Assembly: GCA_050013075.1 (NCBI GenBank)
Contig: JBEKFZ010000105.1
Location: 1-14,401 of the forward strand
Reading direction: 5' to 3'
Source of the DNA: JBEKIK01 sp050013075
GTDB lineage: Bacteria > Planctomycetota > Planctomycetia > Pirellulales > Thermoguttaceae
Length of the DNA stretch: 14,401 bases
Shown here: positions 1 to 6,401 of the stretch, in pieces
How the letters are laid out: each line of letters begins with the position of its first letter
Numbering within the stretch: position 1 is the stretch's first letter
The notes under the pieces: generated by a model
What the model was told of the DNA's origin: nothing
The model's database searches: none
Seen by the model: only the letters and a program-made list of their open reading frames with translations
Program-made: the position numbers and the translations under genes

Positions 1-1580
1 AAGTTTTTTCCTTTTATCTGCAACAGTATGGGATGAGATGGCAAATCCTTTGGCGCGTTGATAAGGTAAATTTTACCCGGCATGACTTGCGGCTGAAAAC
101 TGTCATGTTCCGTGATCTTTTCAAATTCATGGGTAAAACCGGCGCAATATATCGTGAGCCCTTCATTCAGTTTGTCGATTTCCTCATTAGTTGCCAAAGG
201 GATGATCTTGGGTAATTCTTCAGCGACAGTTAGTAAAGCCACGTCATAATATTTAAAATCATCCGGCTTGTCTTCCAGGGTCGCAATAAGGGCGTTAATA
301 TAAATGTCCTGAACAGCCATCTGGACGTCACTTGCAGGATTTGTAACCCAAATATGAAATCCTTTTTGTGGATCTTTCCGCAATTCGGATATCCTGCACG
401 CCACCCAGGCGCTTGTCAGTAGGGTTTTCTTCCCGATTGCGCAGCATGTGCCTAATGGCCAAAAGCGGCCTGCCTTTTCCACTTTTATTAAAAAGACAGC
501 ATCCTTGATTTGCGCGGCGATCCGCTCCTCTGTAGTAGTTTTCTCGGGTTTCGGCGGCTGTAGGGATGTAATGGTAATGTATGATGTGAGTTGCGAATTC
601 CACTTCCTCCCTGTTGCCTTGTCCTTTATGGATCCACCGATGTAATAATTACCCGGTGGAAAACCACTACAATCAAAGGTGTATGATCCGTCGCCATTGG
701 CGTCAGAAACTTTGTCTTCAACAATCCATCTCTCTTTACCGTTATCGAGACTTTCATCTGGATTCAAGCACAGGCTGATTATGTTTTTGGCCGGCATGTT
801 CGCTGCCGTCCATGTGATGGTAATCGGTTGGCCGGGTGCGTACGTGCCCGAGGTCGGGCCGGTAAGCTTGAAAATCGGCGATGAAGAATCCGGGATCGGA
901 GGTTTTTGATTCTTGGAAGATGTTGAACCATCACCCTGGCCTGATTGGCCGAGTTTCCCATACAGAATGACAAAGCCTATACAAGCAACCGCTACACATA
1001 CTGCCAATAATATCCAATTTTCCCGATTACTAGTATTTATTGTTATATTCACTGGTGTGGGCAGATCTTTTGTTCCCGCTTTATTCACATTCTGTTCCAA
1101 GGAAGGCGAAGCAACGGATGGCGGAACCATGGATGATATTGCCTGGGTCGTGGTTTGAGGGGGCGACCCGGCATCATACATCGCCGCTGTGGGCGGCGTT
1201 GAAACTTCCTGGCGATCTAAGATCGGCGGCGGATATGTCGCTTTCCCAAGTGCGTTCGTCCGTTCTGATTTGGCCATTGACACAATGTTGAAGGAAAAAT
1301 CCGGCCCGCGTTCCGACATCCGCACTACGTCGCCCGATCGAATCCGCGTCGGTCCGGCGACCGCTCGCTGGTTGATGAGGATGGCGCCGTAGGCATGTAC
1401 GATGTACCAGCCGTCTTCCATCAAACAAAACGAGGCCGATCGATTTGCCGAACCCGTGTCGAGCAGCGGATCAAAGCAAACCGCGCAATCCGAATTGGGT
1501 CCGACGCGAAAGTTTGTTGCTTCCAACACCACTCTTTCGCCTTGCCGAGCGCCGGAAAGGATGAGGATTTCTACTGCCAT
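1..1580 (-). CDS. FHA / TM / Ig-like / degenerate trypsin-like protein, 3' end outside window
   Basis: At least 526 codons are open from ATG 1580-1578 to the left edge. Residues 1-100 resemble an FHA domain (R25-V-G, then ILIN at 67-70), but the usual SxxH motif is degraded to a segment around NRSAS. A Ser/Thr/Pro-rich linker leads to one transmembrane helix at about 189-208. Residues 236-338 form an Ig-like beta-sandwich (GPTSGTYAPGQPITITWTA) of a kind common in exported planctomycete proteins. From about 355 the chain resembles a trypsin-like (S1/Deg) fold: the LLTxAHVV motif reads LLTSAWVA, with Trp392 at the catalytic His position, while YYDVALL keeps a candidate Asp446. The Ser region lies outside. 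The FHA part is likely cytoplasmic and the rest extracytoplasmic. It starts 36 bp after the upstream gene stops, so they are probably co-transcribed. No clear Shine-Dalgarno precedes the ATG. Loss of proteolysis is inference. Confidence 0.8.
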   Translation of the reverse strand, partial: MAVEILILSGARQGERVVLEATNFRVGPNSDCAVCFDPLLDTGSANRSASFCLMEDGWYIVHAYGAILINQRAVAGPTRIRSGDVVRMSERGPDFSFNIVSMAKSERTNALGKATYPPPILDRQEVSTPPTAAMYDAGSPPQTTTQAISSMVPPSVASPSLEQNVNKAGTKDLPTPVNITINTSNRENWILLAVCVAVACIGFVILYGKLGQSGQGDGSTSSKNQKPPIPDSSSPIFKLTGPTSGTYAPGQPITITWTAANMPAKNIISLCLNPDESLDNGKERWIVEDKVSDANGDGSYTFDCSGFPPGNYYIGGSIKDKATGRKWNSQLTSYITITSLQPPKPEKTTTEERIAAQIKDAVFLIKVEKAGRFWPLGTCCAIGKKTLLTSAWVACRISELRKDPQKGFHIWVTNPASDVQMAVQDIYINALIATLEDKPDDFKYYDVALLTVAEELPKIIPLATNEEIDKLNEGLTIYCAGFTHEFEKITEHDSFQPQVMPGKIYLINAPKDLPSHPILLQIKGKN

Positions 1581-1616
1581 GTCGTTTCAATTAAGTTGTG
1601 TTTATTGAAATATGGA

Positions 1617-2699
1617 CTAGTTCTTGGCGGGCAACTGGCCGCCGTCCTTTTTTTCCGATCCCATGGTGAGGTACAAATGACGCATATTCGTAAAAAGGGG
1701 TTTATAAACGCGATCGCCTCCAGGTTGCGGTTTAGAAAACATCAAGCCGTTTTGACACATATATTGGATCAAGTTCAGTAAAGTTTTTCCCTGAAAGCGC
1801 AGCGATTTGTCAAAGATCCTTTGATCAGTGGTTGTTCGTGCCCGATTGACTTGCACTATCAGGGAATTCAGGTAATTTTTTGCCGAGTCATATTCCGGAA
1901 AGATATTTAAATCTCTGCGTTTTTCATCTGGATAAACCGTTTCCAATGTTACCAGCAATTGATTCACAGCCTTCATCATCCGCTCGCCGCTTTCCGTACC
2001 CGCTTGCCCTTTTTCTTGAATTTCCCGCACCAACATTTCGCGAGAATCTTCGAGTTCTTTTCTATCTTTGGCGAATTTCTCATCGCGTAATGCGTATGGC
2101 CATGGCGTTTGGAGCGCTTGCGGGTTGCTGGCATTAAACACCAGTTGTCTGCCGTCGGTAAGATAGATTTGTTTCAGATCCACTTCATTGAGCGGCGAAT
2201 CCAGCGGATTCAGATCTCCCGGGCTCATGTACTGCACGAAGTACAGTTTATTCAACATGTAGTTCAACTCCCTGGTCACGTCGCCTTTAAGCGTATTTTG
2301 AAAATACTCGTTTATGTTTTTTTCCATTGCCTTCTGTTCTATTTCCAGCCTTTCAAAATCAGTTTTATACTCGTTTTTTTCACGCCACGCCTTGTTTATA
2401 TCTCTACGTTCAAAATATGCTTTGACGTAGTCCACCGAGTTTTGGATTTCCTGTGCCACTGCTTCCGCGTTGATCTTCCTGGCAATGGCCACTGATTTCT
2501 GAAATTCGCCTTGCGCGATAATATAATCCGCTTCCGCCTCGATCTGGTATGAAAACGGCGTGCCGCCATGCTTATAAATATTTATCTGCCCCTGTGGCTG
2601 GGCGTCTTGGCCGTAAACCACCCCTGCCAAGGAAATCGCCAGGTAAACGCCCGCAAACCATCCCGCTTTAACCATTGATTTATGCATAGCTGGCCGCAT
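1617..2699 (-). CDS. secreted coiled-coil protein of unknown function
   Basis: This encodes 360 residues from ATG 2699-2697. An ATG four codons upstream (2711) is open, but GGAGG at 2709-2705 overlaps it and sits 5 nt before the 2699 ATG, so the shorter start is preferred. The N-terminus carries a signal peptide: a Lys, a hydrophobic stretch (WFAGVYLAISLAGVVYG), then a likely cleavage before Q-D-A-Q. The mature chain is highly charged and helical. A segment with YVKAYFERR, many Glu/Lys and heptad-like spacing is probably a coiled coil. A second charged helical stretch follows near the middle, and the C-terminus is basic. No catalytic motif or membrane segment is visible after the signal peptide. 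I do not recognise a characterised function. Its partner is probably the downstream FHA/pseudoprotease gene 36 bp away. Confidence 0.85.
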   Translation of the reverse strand: MRPAMHKSMVKAGWFAGVYLAISLAGVVYGQDAQPQGQINIYKHGGTPFSYQIEAEADYIIAQGEFQKSVAIARKINAEAVAQEIQNSVDYVKAYFERRDINKAWREKNEYKTDFERLEIEQKAMEKNINEYFQNTLKGDVTRELNYMLNKLYFVQYMSPGDLNPLDSPLNEVDLKQIYLTDGRQLVFNASNPQALQTPWPYALRDEKFAKDRKELEDSREMLVREIQEKGQAGTESGERMMKAVNQLLVTLETVYPDEKRRDLNIFPEYDSAKNYLNSLIVQVNRARTTTDQRIFDKSLRFQGKTLLNLIQYMCQNGLMFSKPQPGGDRVYKPLFTNMRHLYLTMGSEKKDGGQLPAKN

Positions 2700-2704
2700 C
2701 GGTT

Positions 2705-2709
2705 CCTCC
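2705..2709 (-). promoter_or_regulatory. Shine-Dalgarno that decides the start at 2699
   Basis: GGAGG on the minus strand lies 5 nt before the ATG at 2699. It overlaps the alternative upstream ATG at 2711, which has no comparable site ahead of it. Confidence 0.7.
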
Positions 2710-2776
2710 ATATCTACATGCCGGGTAGGCGAATTAGTCCTGCACCCGAGTTACCCATTCGCGTTTGGTAGGCAAT

Positions 2777-2795
2777 CGGACAACGAACGTGTCCG
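2777..2795 (+). terminator. hairpin with a T-run on the plus strand; leader hairpin on the minus strand
   Basis: CGGACA and TGTCCG form a 6-bp stem around a 7-nt loop, and TCTTTTTTC follows on the plus strand, the shape of a small intrinsic terminator. No plus-strand gene precedes it. On the minus strand it sits in the untranslated leader of the secreted coiled-coil gene, with the A-run before the stem, so it would not terminate that transcript. Its role is uncertain. Confidence 0.3.
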
Positions 2796-2834
2796 TCTTT
2801 TTTCTAGTTGATAAGCCCACCTATCAAAAAACTA

Positions 2835-2863
2835 ATTATAAGAAGCACAGATCATACTTGCAA
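2835..2863 (-). promoter_or_regulatory. sigma70-type promoter for the coiled-coil/FHA gene pair
   Basis: On the minus strand, TTGCAA (2863-2858) and TATAAT (2840-2835) are separated by exactly 17 nt. The -10 box is a perfect consensus and the -35 box matches in its key positions. Transcription would start near 2828, giving a leader of about 130 nt before the ATG at 2699. Confidence 0.55.
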
Positions 2864-2946
2864 TAGGGGGGGGTATCCGTGCGATTAGGGGTACGGGCCG
2901 AGTTTTTCACCCCCGTGAATGCAAATTCCCCGTTCTGAACATTGAG

Positions 2947-3074
2947 CCTATCCTAAAACAATAATGTCATTCTGAGCGAAGCGAAGAATCTTGAAGGGAT
3001 ATATAACTAAAATGGGCAATATATTGCCAAATACGGAGATCCTTCGCTACGCTCAGGATGACTTTTAGGATAGG
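2947..3074. repeat. 128-bp inverted-repeat (MITE/REP-like) element
   Basis: The ends are perfect 12-bp inverted repeats: CCTATCCTAAAA (2947-2958) and TTTTAGGATAGG (3063-3074). Inside them is a second imperfect pair: 2966-2992, containing TCTGAGCGAAGCGAAG, against 3036-3064, containing CTTCGCTACGCTCAGGAT. The centre holds a perfect 14-nt palindrome GGCAATATATTGCC (3015-3028). The whole element could fold into one long hairpin. It encodes nothing, so any mobilisation would need a transposase in trans. Similar GAGCGAAGCGAAG words recur as dispersed repeats in several bacterial groups; that is recollection, not checked. It may also stop or stabilise the mntP transcript. Confidence 0.75.
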
Positions 3075-3093
3075 TTAATAGTGGCTTAGGATA

Positions 3094-3666
3094 TTATCCG
3101 GCGAAGTGGGAAATAAAAATATCCAGGCCGATGAGGATTAAAACCACGCCGCCGGCGGTCTCGGCCCAGCGCTGCCATCGCGCGCCTATTCTGCCGCCGA
3201 ATGTGATGCCCACCGCACTCATGGCGGCGGTGATAAGTCCGATTACTACGCTGGGCAGCCAAATCGAAACGCCCAAAAGCGCCATGCTCACGCCCACCGC
3301 CAAGGCATCGATGCTGGTGGCCAGCGAAAGCGTCAAGAGCATCAGGCCCCGGGTCGGATCGGCGCCGGAATTGGATTCACGTTGCGAGCCGGCTTCCCAA
3401 AGCATTTTGCAGCCCACCAACGAAAGCAACACAAGCGCGACCCAGTGGTCGTACTGATGGATATAAATGTTCAATTGCCGGCCGGCAGACCAGCCGATTA
3501 TAGGCATCAAAAACTGGAACAGGCCGAAATGAAAGGCCACGCGAAAAGTATGGCGCGGCGTTACCCGGGCAAGCCCCAAACCCGCGGCAATCGACACCGC
3601 AAAGGCATCCATGGCCAATCCCAGGGAAATGCCCAGCAGGCTCAGCCAATTAAGAGTAAAATCCAT
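3094..3666 (-). CDS. mntP: MntP-family manganese efflux pump
   Basis: The 190-residue protein has about six hydrophobic segments and the internal two-fold symmetry of MntP: AMDAFAVS (Asp20) in the first half and SIDALAVG (Asp120) in the second. Both motifs carry the acidic residues used for Mn2+ passage in this family. Length matches the family (about 185-195 residues). It exports excess manganese across the inner membrane. The ATG at 3666 lies inside the last codons of the upstream methyltransferase-like gene (17-bp overlap), so translation is probably coupled. Because it is internal to a transcript, a dedicated manganese riboswitch just ahead of it is unlikely, and none was seen. Family call is firm; manganese specificity rests on family knowledge. 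Confidence 0.93.
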   Translation of the reverse strand: MDFTLNWLSLLGISLGLAMDAFAVSIAAGLGLARVTPRHTFRVAFHFGLFQFLMPIIGWSAGRQLNIYIHQYDHWVALVLLSLVGCKMLWEAGSQRESNSGADPTRGLMLLTLSLATSIDALAVGVSMALLGVSIWLPSVVIGLITAAMSAVGITFGGRIGARWQRWAETAGGVVLILIGLDIFISHFAG

Positions 3667-4834
3667 ATTCGTACGCGGCGTCGTAAAGGGCGACGATGTT
3701 TTCCCCCGGGACGTCGGCTTGGATGTTGTGGACGTTGTTGAACACGTAACCGCCGCCGGGTTTCCATATATCCAAATTGCCGCGGACGTGCTCGCGGACT
3801 GTTTCCGGCGAAGCGCGTGGCAGCACGTGCTGGGCGTCGATCGCCCCGCCCCAGAATACGAGTTGCTTGCCGAATTTGGATTTCAATTCCAGGGGAGACA
3901 TGTTTTTCGCGCTGATCTGCACCGGATTGATGATATCGATGCCGTTGTCCAAAAGATCGGGCAGATAATTCATGCAAGCGCCGCAGGTATGGTACCAGAT
4001 TTTTGCGTTGGTACGCGAGCGGATATATTGCACCAACTGTTTTTGCCGCGGTTTAACGACCCGGCGATAAAAATCCGGTCGAAACAGCGGGCCGGTCTGG
4101 CCGGCCAGGTCGTCGCCGATCATGATCACGTCGACCAGGTCGCCCGCCTCGTCGAGAAAGCCTTGGAACCAATCCATCCAGAACTTCAATGTCTGATCCA
4201 AAAGCGCCTCGCAAAACTCCGGCTGCGAGAGCATATCCATGAACCAGCGTTCCAGTCCGCGCATATACCAACAAATTTCGTAGACCACGCCCGAGATTCC
4301 GCTGACCACGGCAAACGGGGTTTCGTTTTTCAGCAGCATAGTCCGTTGGCGCAGGCCTTCGAACCGGCTTGGATCATCGCCCTTTGGAAATGGATACTCG
4401 GCAACGTCCTTGATCGTCGCGCCGGCCAGGGGATTATGGGAAATATCCATATAGTACGGATGGTCGTCGGGCATGGACCAAACCACGCCGAATTCATCCG
4501 TCAAATCGTGCCACAGCCGGCCGTCGCGGCGATTTTGCACGATCTCGCCCTTAAAACTATCCGGCGACTTGGCGGCGATGTACCGGGTGTCGACGTGAAA
4601 CCGCTTGAGCACCGCCTCGCAGGGCCGGGCAAGTTGCTGTACGGCATCCATGATTACAATCTCTTCATCCATGCCCAATTTCTTAAGCAACGCCTGATAG
4701 GCGATTTTATGAATGCCGGTTTGATTGCCTCCCAAGTCGATCGGAATCCTGTCTGGCTCCTCGTGATTGAGGGCTTTCATCATGCGCTGGCGGGAGGTCA
4801 GAGTTTCGCGGCGGTTCGATGTTTTGGCGGACAT
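3650..4834 (-). CDS. URO-D superfamily methyltransferase-like protein
   Basis: The 394-residue protein has the uroporphyrinogen decarboxylase (HemE/MtaA) TIM-barrel pattern: an N-terminal RxRMMKALNHEEPDRIP, MIGDDLAGQTGPL at 238-250 and WYHTCGACMNYLPDLLDNGID at 280-300. The H282-x-C284 pair matches two of the zinc ligands of corrinoid-dependent MtaA-type methyltransferases. The usual third ligand region reads NNVHNIQADVP (366-376), with His369 where many members have Cys. True HemE lacks the HxC zinc site, so haem synthesis is unlikely; methyl transfer to or from a corrinoid protein or a thiol is more plausible. No corrinoid protein gene is nearby. It overlaps mntP by 17 bp and starts 101 bp after the Gly-rich gene ends. 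Only a weak purine-rich site precedes the ATG. Substrate unknown. Confidence 0.85.
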   Translation of the reverse strand: MSAKTSNRRETLTSRQRMMKALNHEEPDRIPIDLGGNQTGIHKIAYQALLKKLGMDEEIVIMDAVQQLARPCEAVLKRFHVDTRYIAAKSPDSFKGEIVQNRRDGRLWHDLTDEFGVVWSMPDDHPYYMDISHNPLAGATIKDVAEYPFPKGDDPSRFEGLRQRTMLLKNETPFAVVSGISGVVYEICWYMRGLERWFMDMLSQPEFCEALLDQTLKFWMDWFQGFLDEAGDLVDVIMIGDDLAGQTGPLFRPDFYRRVVKPRQKQLVQYIRSRTNAKIWYHTCGACMNYLPDLLDNGIDIINPVQISAKNMSPLELKSKFGKQLVFWGGAIDAQHVLPRASPETVREHVRGNLDIWKPGGGYVFNNVHNIQADVPGENIVALYDAAYEYGFYS

Positions 4835-4934
4835 TGCTTATTCTGGGCTTAATCGTTGGAGTAGCGGTTAGACTGCCACCCCAACCAAATCCGGCCCCAA
4901 AACCAATTGATTCAATGCGGATTTATTTTACAGT

Positions 4935-6176
4935 CTACAGCGATACCTTGCCAGAACTGCTTTCGGCCGGCGGCGGCGGAGACGGGATCAAAGCGCCCCC
5001 ATTTGCCGGTTCCGACCGGAGAGCAAGGGTATATTGCTGCAATCCCGTTCTGGTAACGTCGAAACCCTGTAGATCGGCTATCGCCTTGTATTGCGAATTT
5101 TGGGCGACATTGTCGAATCGCACCAGTATTTTTTCCAGGTTTTTATTCATTTCCGCGTTATAAATCGGCGGTTGGGTCAGCAGCTTCTCTAACTCGTTTA
5201 TTTGCAGATAAGTCTTCCAGTCCCCGCCGGTCGAGACGTTGTCCAGCGATCGTTTCAGCGTCTCGGCCTTGGCATAAAGCGTATGGTTTTGACGCTGCAC
5301 CGCAGTCAGGGAATATTCTTTCAAACCCACCAGCAGGGTTTGAAAACTCCAGGGCTTGGTGATCGTTTCGTAAGTCGGATCCTTGGCGGACGCCTCGAAT
5401 TTTTGCGATATGTCTGCGACAAGCGCCCGAGTCGCAGCATCCGGCGATCCGCCCTGCAATGCACTGATGCGGGCTTTTAATTCCGCCAGTTTGAAATGTC
5501 TTTTCCAACTCTCGCCGGAAGTGAAAGTGTCCAAATCCTTGAGATAGTTTTCCAAAGACACCGCAATCATCATTCTGAGTTGCTCGTCGGTTAATCTGGC
5601 GGCTTGCGCGGCGGTGGGAATGGGAGGGGTGGACATGGTCTGTGGATTTTGAGCTGAAGAACCGGCCGCGGTCTGCGGATATAGAGCGGTGCTTGTGGGA
5701 GTCTCTACGCTATAATAGCCGGTGCCCGAGTAGTAGGTCGGTTCATAGTAATAGGATCTGTAATAGTAGTAATTGTAGTAAGGAGCGTACCAATCGTAAT
5801 CGTCGTAGCCGAAAGGAATCGTTATTCCCAAATGGAAACCGGGCCATCCGCCGTAATACGGGCCAGGTCCGCCATGCCAACCGCCGTAAAATCCCCCGCC
5901 GTGAAAGTTTGGGCCGTATGGTCCCCCGCCAGGGAAACCTCCGCCGTGATAGGGTACATTACCATGATTCGGGGCATTTCCTCCACCAATGTGAAATACG
6001 CCTCCAGCCCCACCTCCCATGCCGCCCCCAAATCCTCCACCGCCACCGCCTCCCCCACCGCCGCCACCACCACCACCGCCGCCGCCAGGAGGCCCTGCCA
6101 GGCTTTCCGAGATCAGCAGCGATGACAAAACGATTAGGCATATTAAGCATATTGAACGGCGACAAATTCGATACAT
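4935..6176 (-). CDS. secreted Gly/Tyr-rich protein with a duplicated helical domain
   Basis: This 413-residue protein opens with a signal peptide (RRSICLICLIVLSSLLISESLA, about residues 6-27). A low-complexity region follows: an uninterrupted glycine run at about 31-48, GGGF/GGW/Pro-rich repeats to about 115, then a Tyr-rich stretch (127-155). After a Thr/Pro linker, two helical units of about 95 residues align in register. Unit 1 has G221, W224, E232-L233, F260, Y269, F278 and Y288; unit 2 has G317, W320, E328-L329, F354, Y363, F372 and Y382. Pairwise spacings are identical except for a two-residue indel. The tail is Pro/Ser-rich. Function is not recognised; surface or matrix location is inferred from the signal peptide and composition. 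The glycine run is coded by GGN triplets and could change length by slippage. A good Shine-Dalgarno precedes the ATG. Confidence 0.85.
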   Translation of the reverse strand: MYRICRRSICLICLIVLSSLLISESLAGPPGGGGGGGGGGGGGGGGGGFGGGMGGGAGGVFHIGGGNAPNHGNVPYHGGGFPGGGPYGPNFHGGGFYGGWHGGPGPYYGGWPGFHLGITIPFGYDDYDWYAPYYNYYYYRSYYYEPTYYSGTGYYSVETPTSTALYPQTAAGSSAQNPQTMSTPPIPTAAQAARLTDEQLRMMIAVSLENYLKDLDTFTSGESWKRHFKLAELKARISALQGGSPDAATRALVADISQKFEASAKDPTYETITKPWSFQTLLVGLKEYSLTAVQRQNHTLYAKAETLKRSLDNVSTGGDWKTYLQINELEKLLTQPPIYNAEMNKNLEKILVRFDNVAQNSQYKAIADLQGFDVTRTGLQQYTLALRSEPANGGALIPSPPPPAESSSGKVSL

Positions 6177-6183
6177 TGTTGTG

Positions 6184-6189
6184 CTCCTT
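6184..6189 (-). promoter_or_regulatory. Shine-Dalgarno of the Gly-rich gene
   Basis: AAGGAG on the minus strand lies 7 nt before the ATG at 6176 and fixes that start. It is one of only two convincing ribosome binding sites in the window. Confidence 0.75.
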
Positions 6190-6221
6190 ATGTAAAATAG
6201 GCAAGTTTTCCAGGCAAGGGA

Positions 6222-6250
6222 ATTCTATGTCTTTGGCCGATTTAATTCAA
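6222..6250 (-). promoter_or_regulatory. candidate promoter for the Gly-rich gene
   Basis: On the minus strand, TTGAAT (6250-6245) and TAGAAT (6227-6222) are 17 nt apart. Transcription would begin near 6215, about 40 nt before the start codon. Each box has mismatches to consensus, so this is a candidate only. Confidence 0.4.
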
Positions 6251-6273
6251 TTCCGGTTTTTATTCCCTAAGAA

Positions 6274-6361
6274 CTAACAAAATGGGGCCGGGTACCCTCC
6301 CATGTCCTGCATTATCAGCCATTTTTGTAGAAGTAACGAGAGCCAGTCTCCATTTTGTTAG
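6274..6361. repeat. 88-bp inverted-repeat element with two inner palindromes
   Basis: Perfect 12-bp terminal inverted repeats, CTAACAAAATGG (6274-6285) and CCATTTTGTTAG (6350-6361), flank a core with two smaller self-complementary patches: GGGTACCC next to the left arm and GAGAGCCAGTCTC next to the right arm. The paired-hairpin layout resembles a REP doublet or small MITE. It lies between the divergent Gly-rich and oleC genes and ends 40 bp before the oleC start, so it probably lies in or near the oleC promoter or leader. No transposase is present. Confidence 0.7.
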
Positions 6362-6401
6362 GGATTGCGGCATTTTTCTTAAATTGCCAAGATAGAAGAT
6401 C

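Larger units (their letters stand above)
2712..3093. other. 382-bp intergenic region
   Basis: No gene is seen here. The region holds the promoter at 2835-2863, the small hairpin at 2777-2795, a G-run near 2865-2873, and the long inverted-repeat element at 2947-3074 that sits just after the mntP stop codon. Confidence 0.6.

Noticed and set aside
3094..4834. Manganese (yybP-ykoY) riboswitch for mntP
   Set aside because: The mntP start lies inside the upstream coding region, and I saw no matching fold between 4835 and 4934.
3650..4834. True HemE (uroporphyrinogen decarboxylase)
   Set aside because: The HxC zinc-type site and the divergent N-terminus fit the methyltransferase branch better than haem synthesis.
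3611..4852. Long plus-strand open frame of 413 codons
   Set aside because: It is the antisense shadow of the URO-D-like gene, whose motifs are unmistakable; the plus-strand protein has no recognisable features.
5642..6277. Plus-strand open frame rich in Arg, His and Ser
   Set aside because: It is the antisense reading of the Gly/Tyr-rich gene; its composition simply mirrors those codons.
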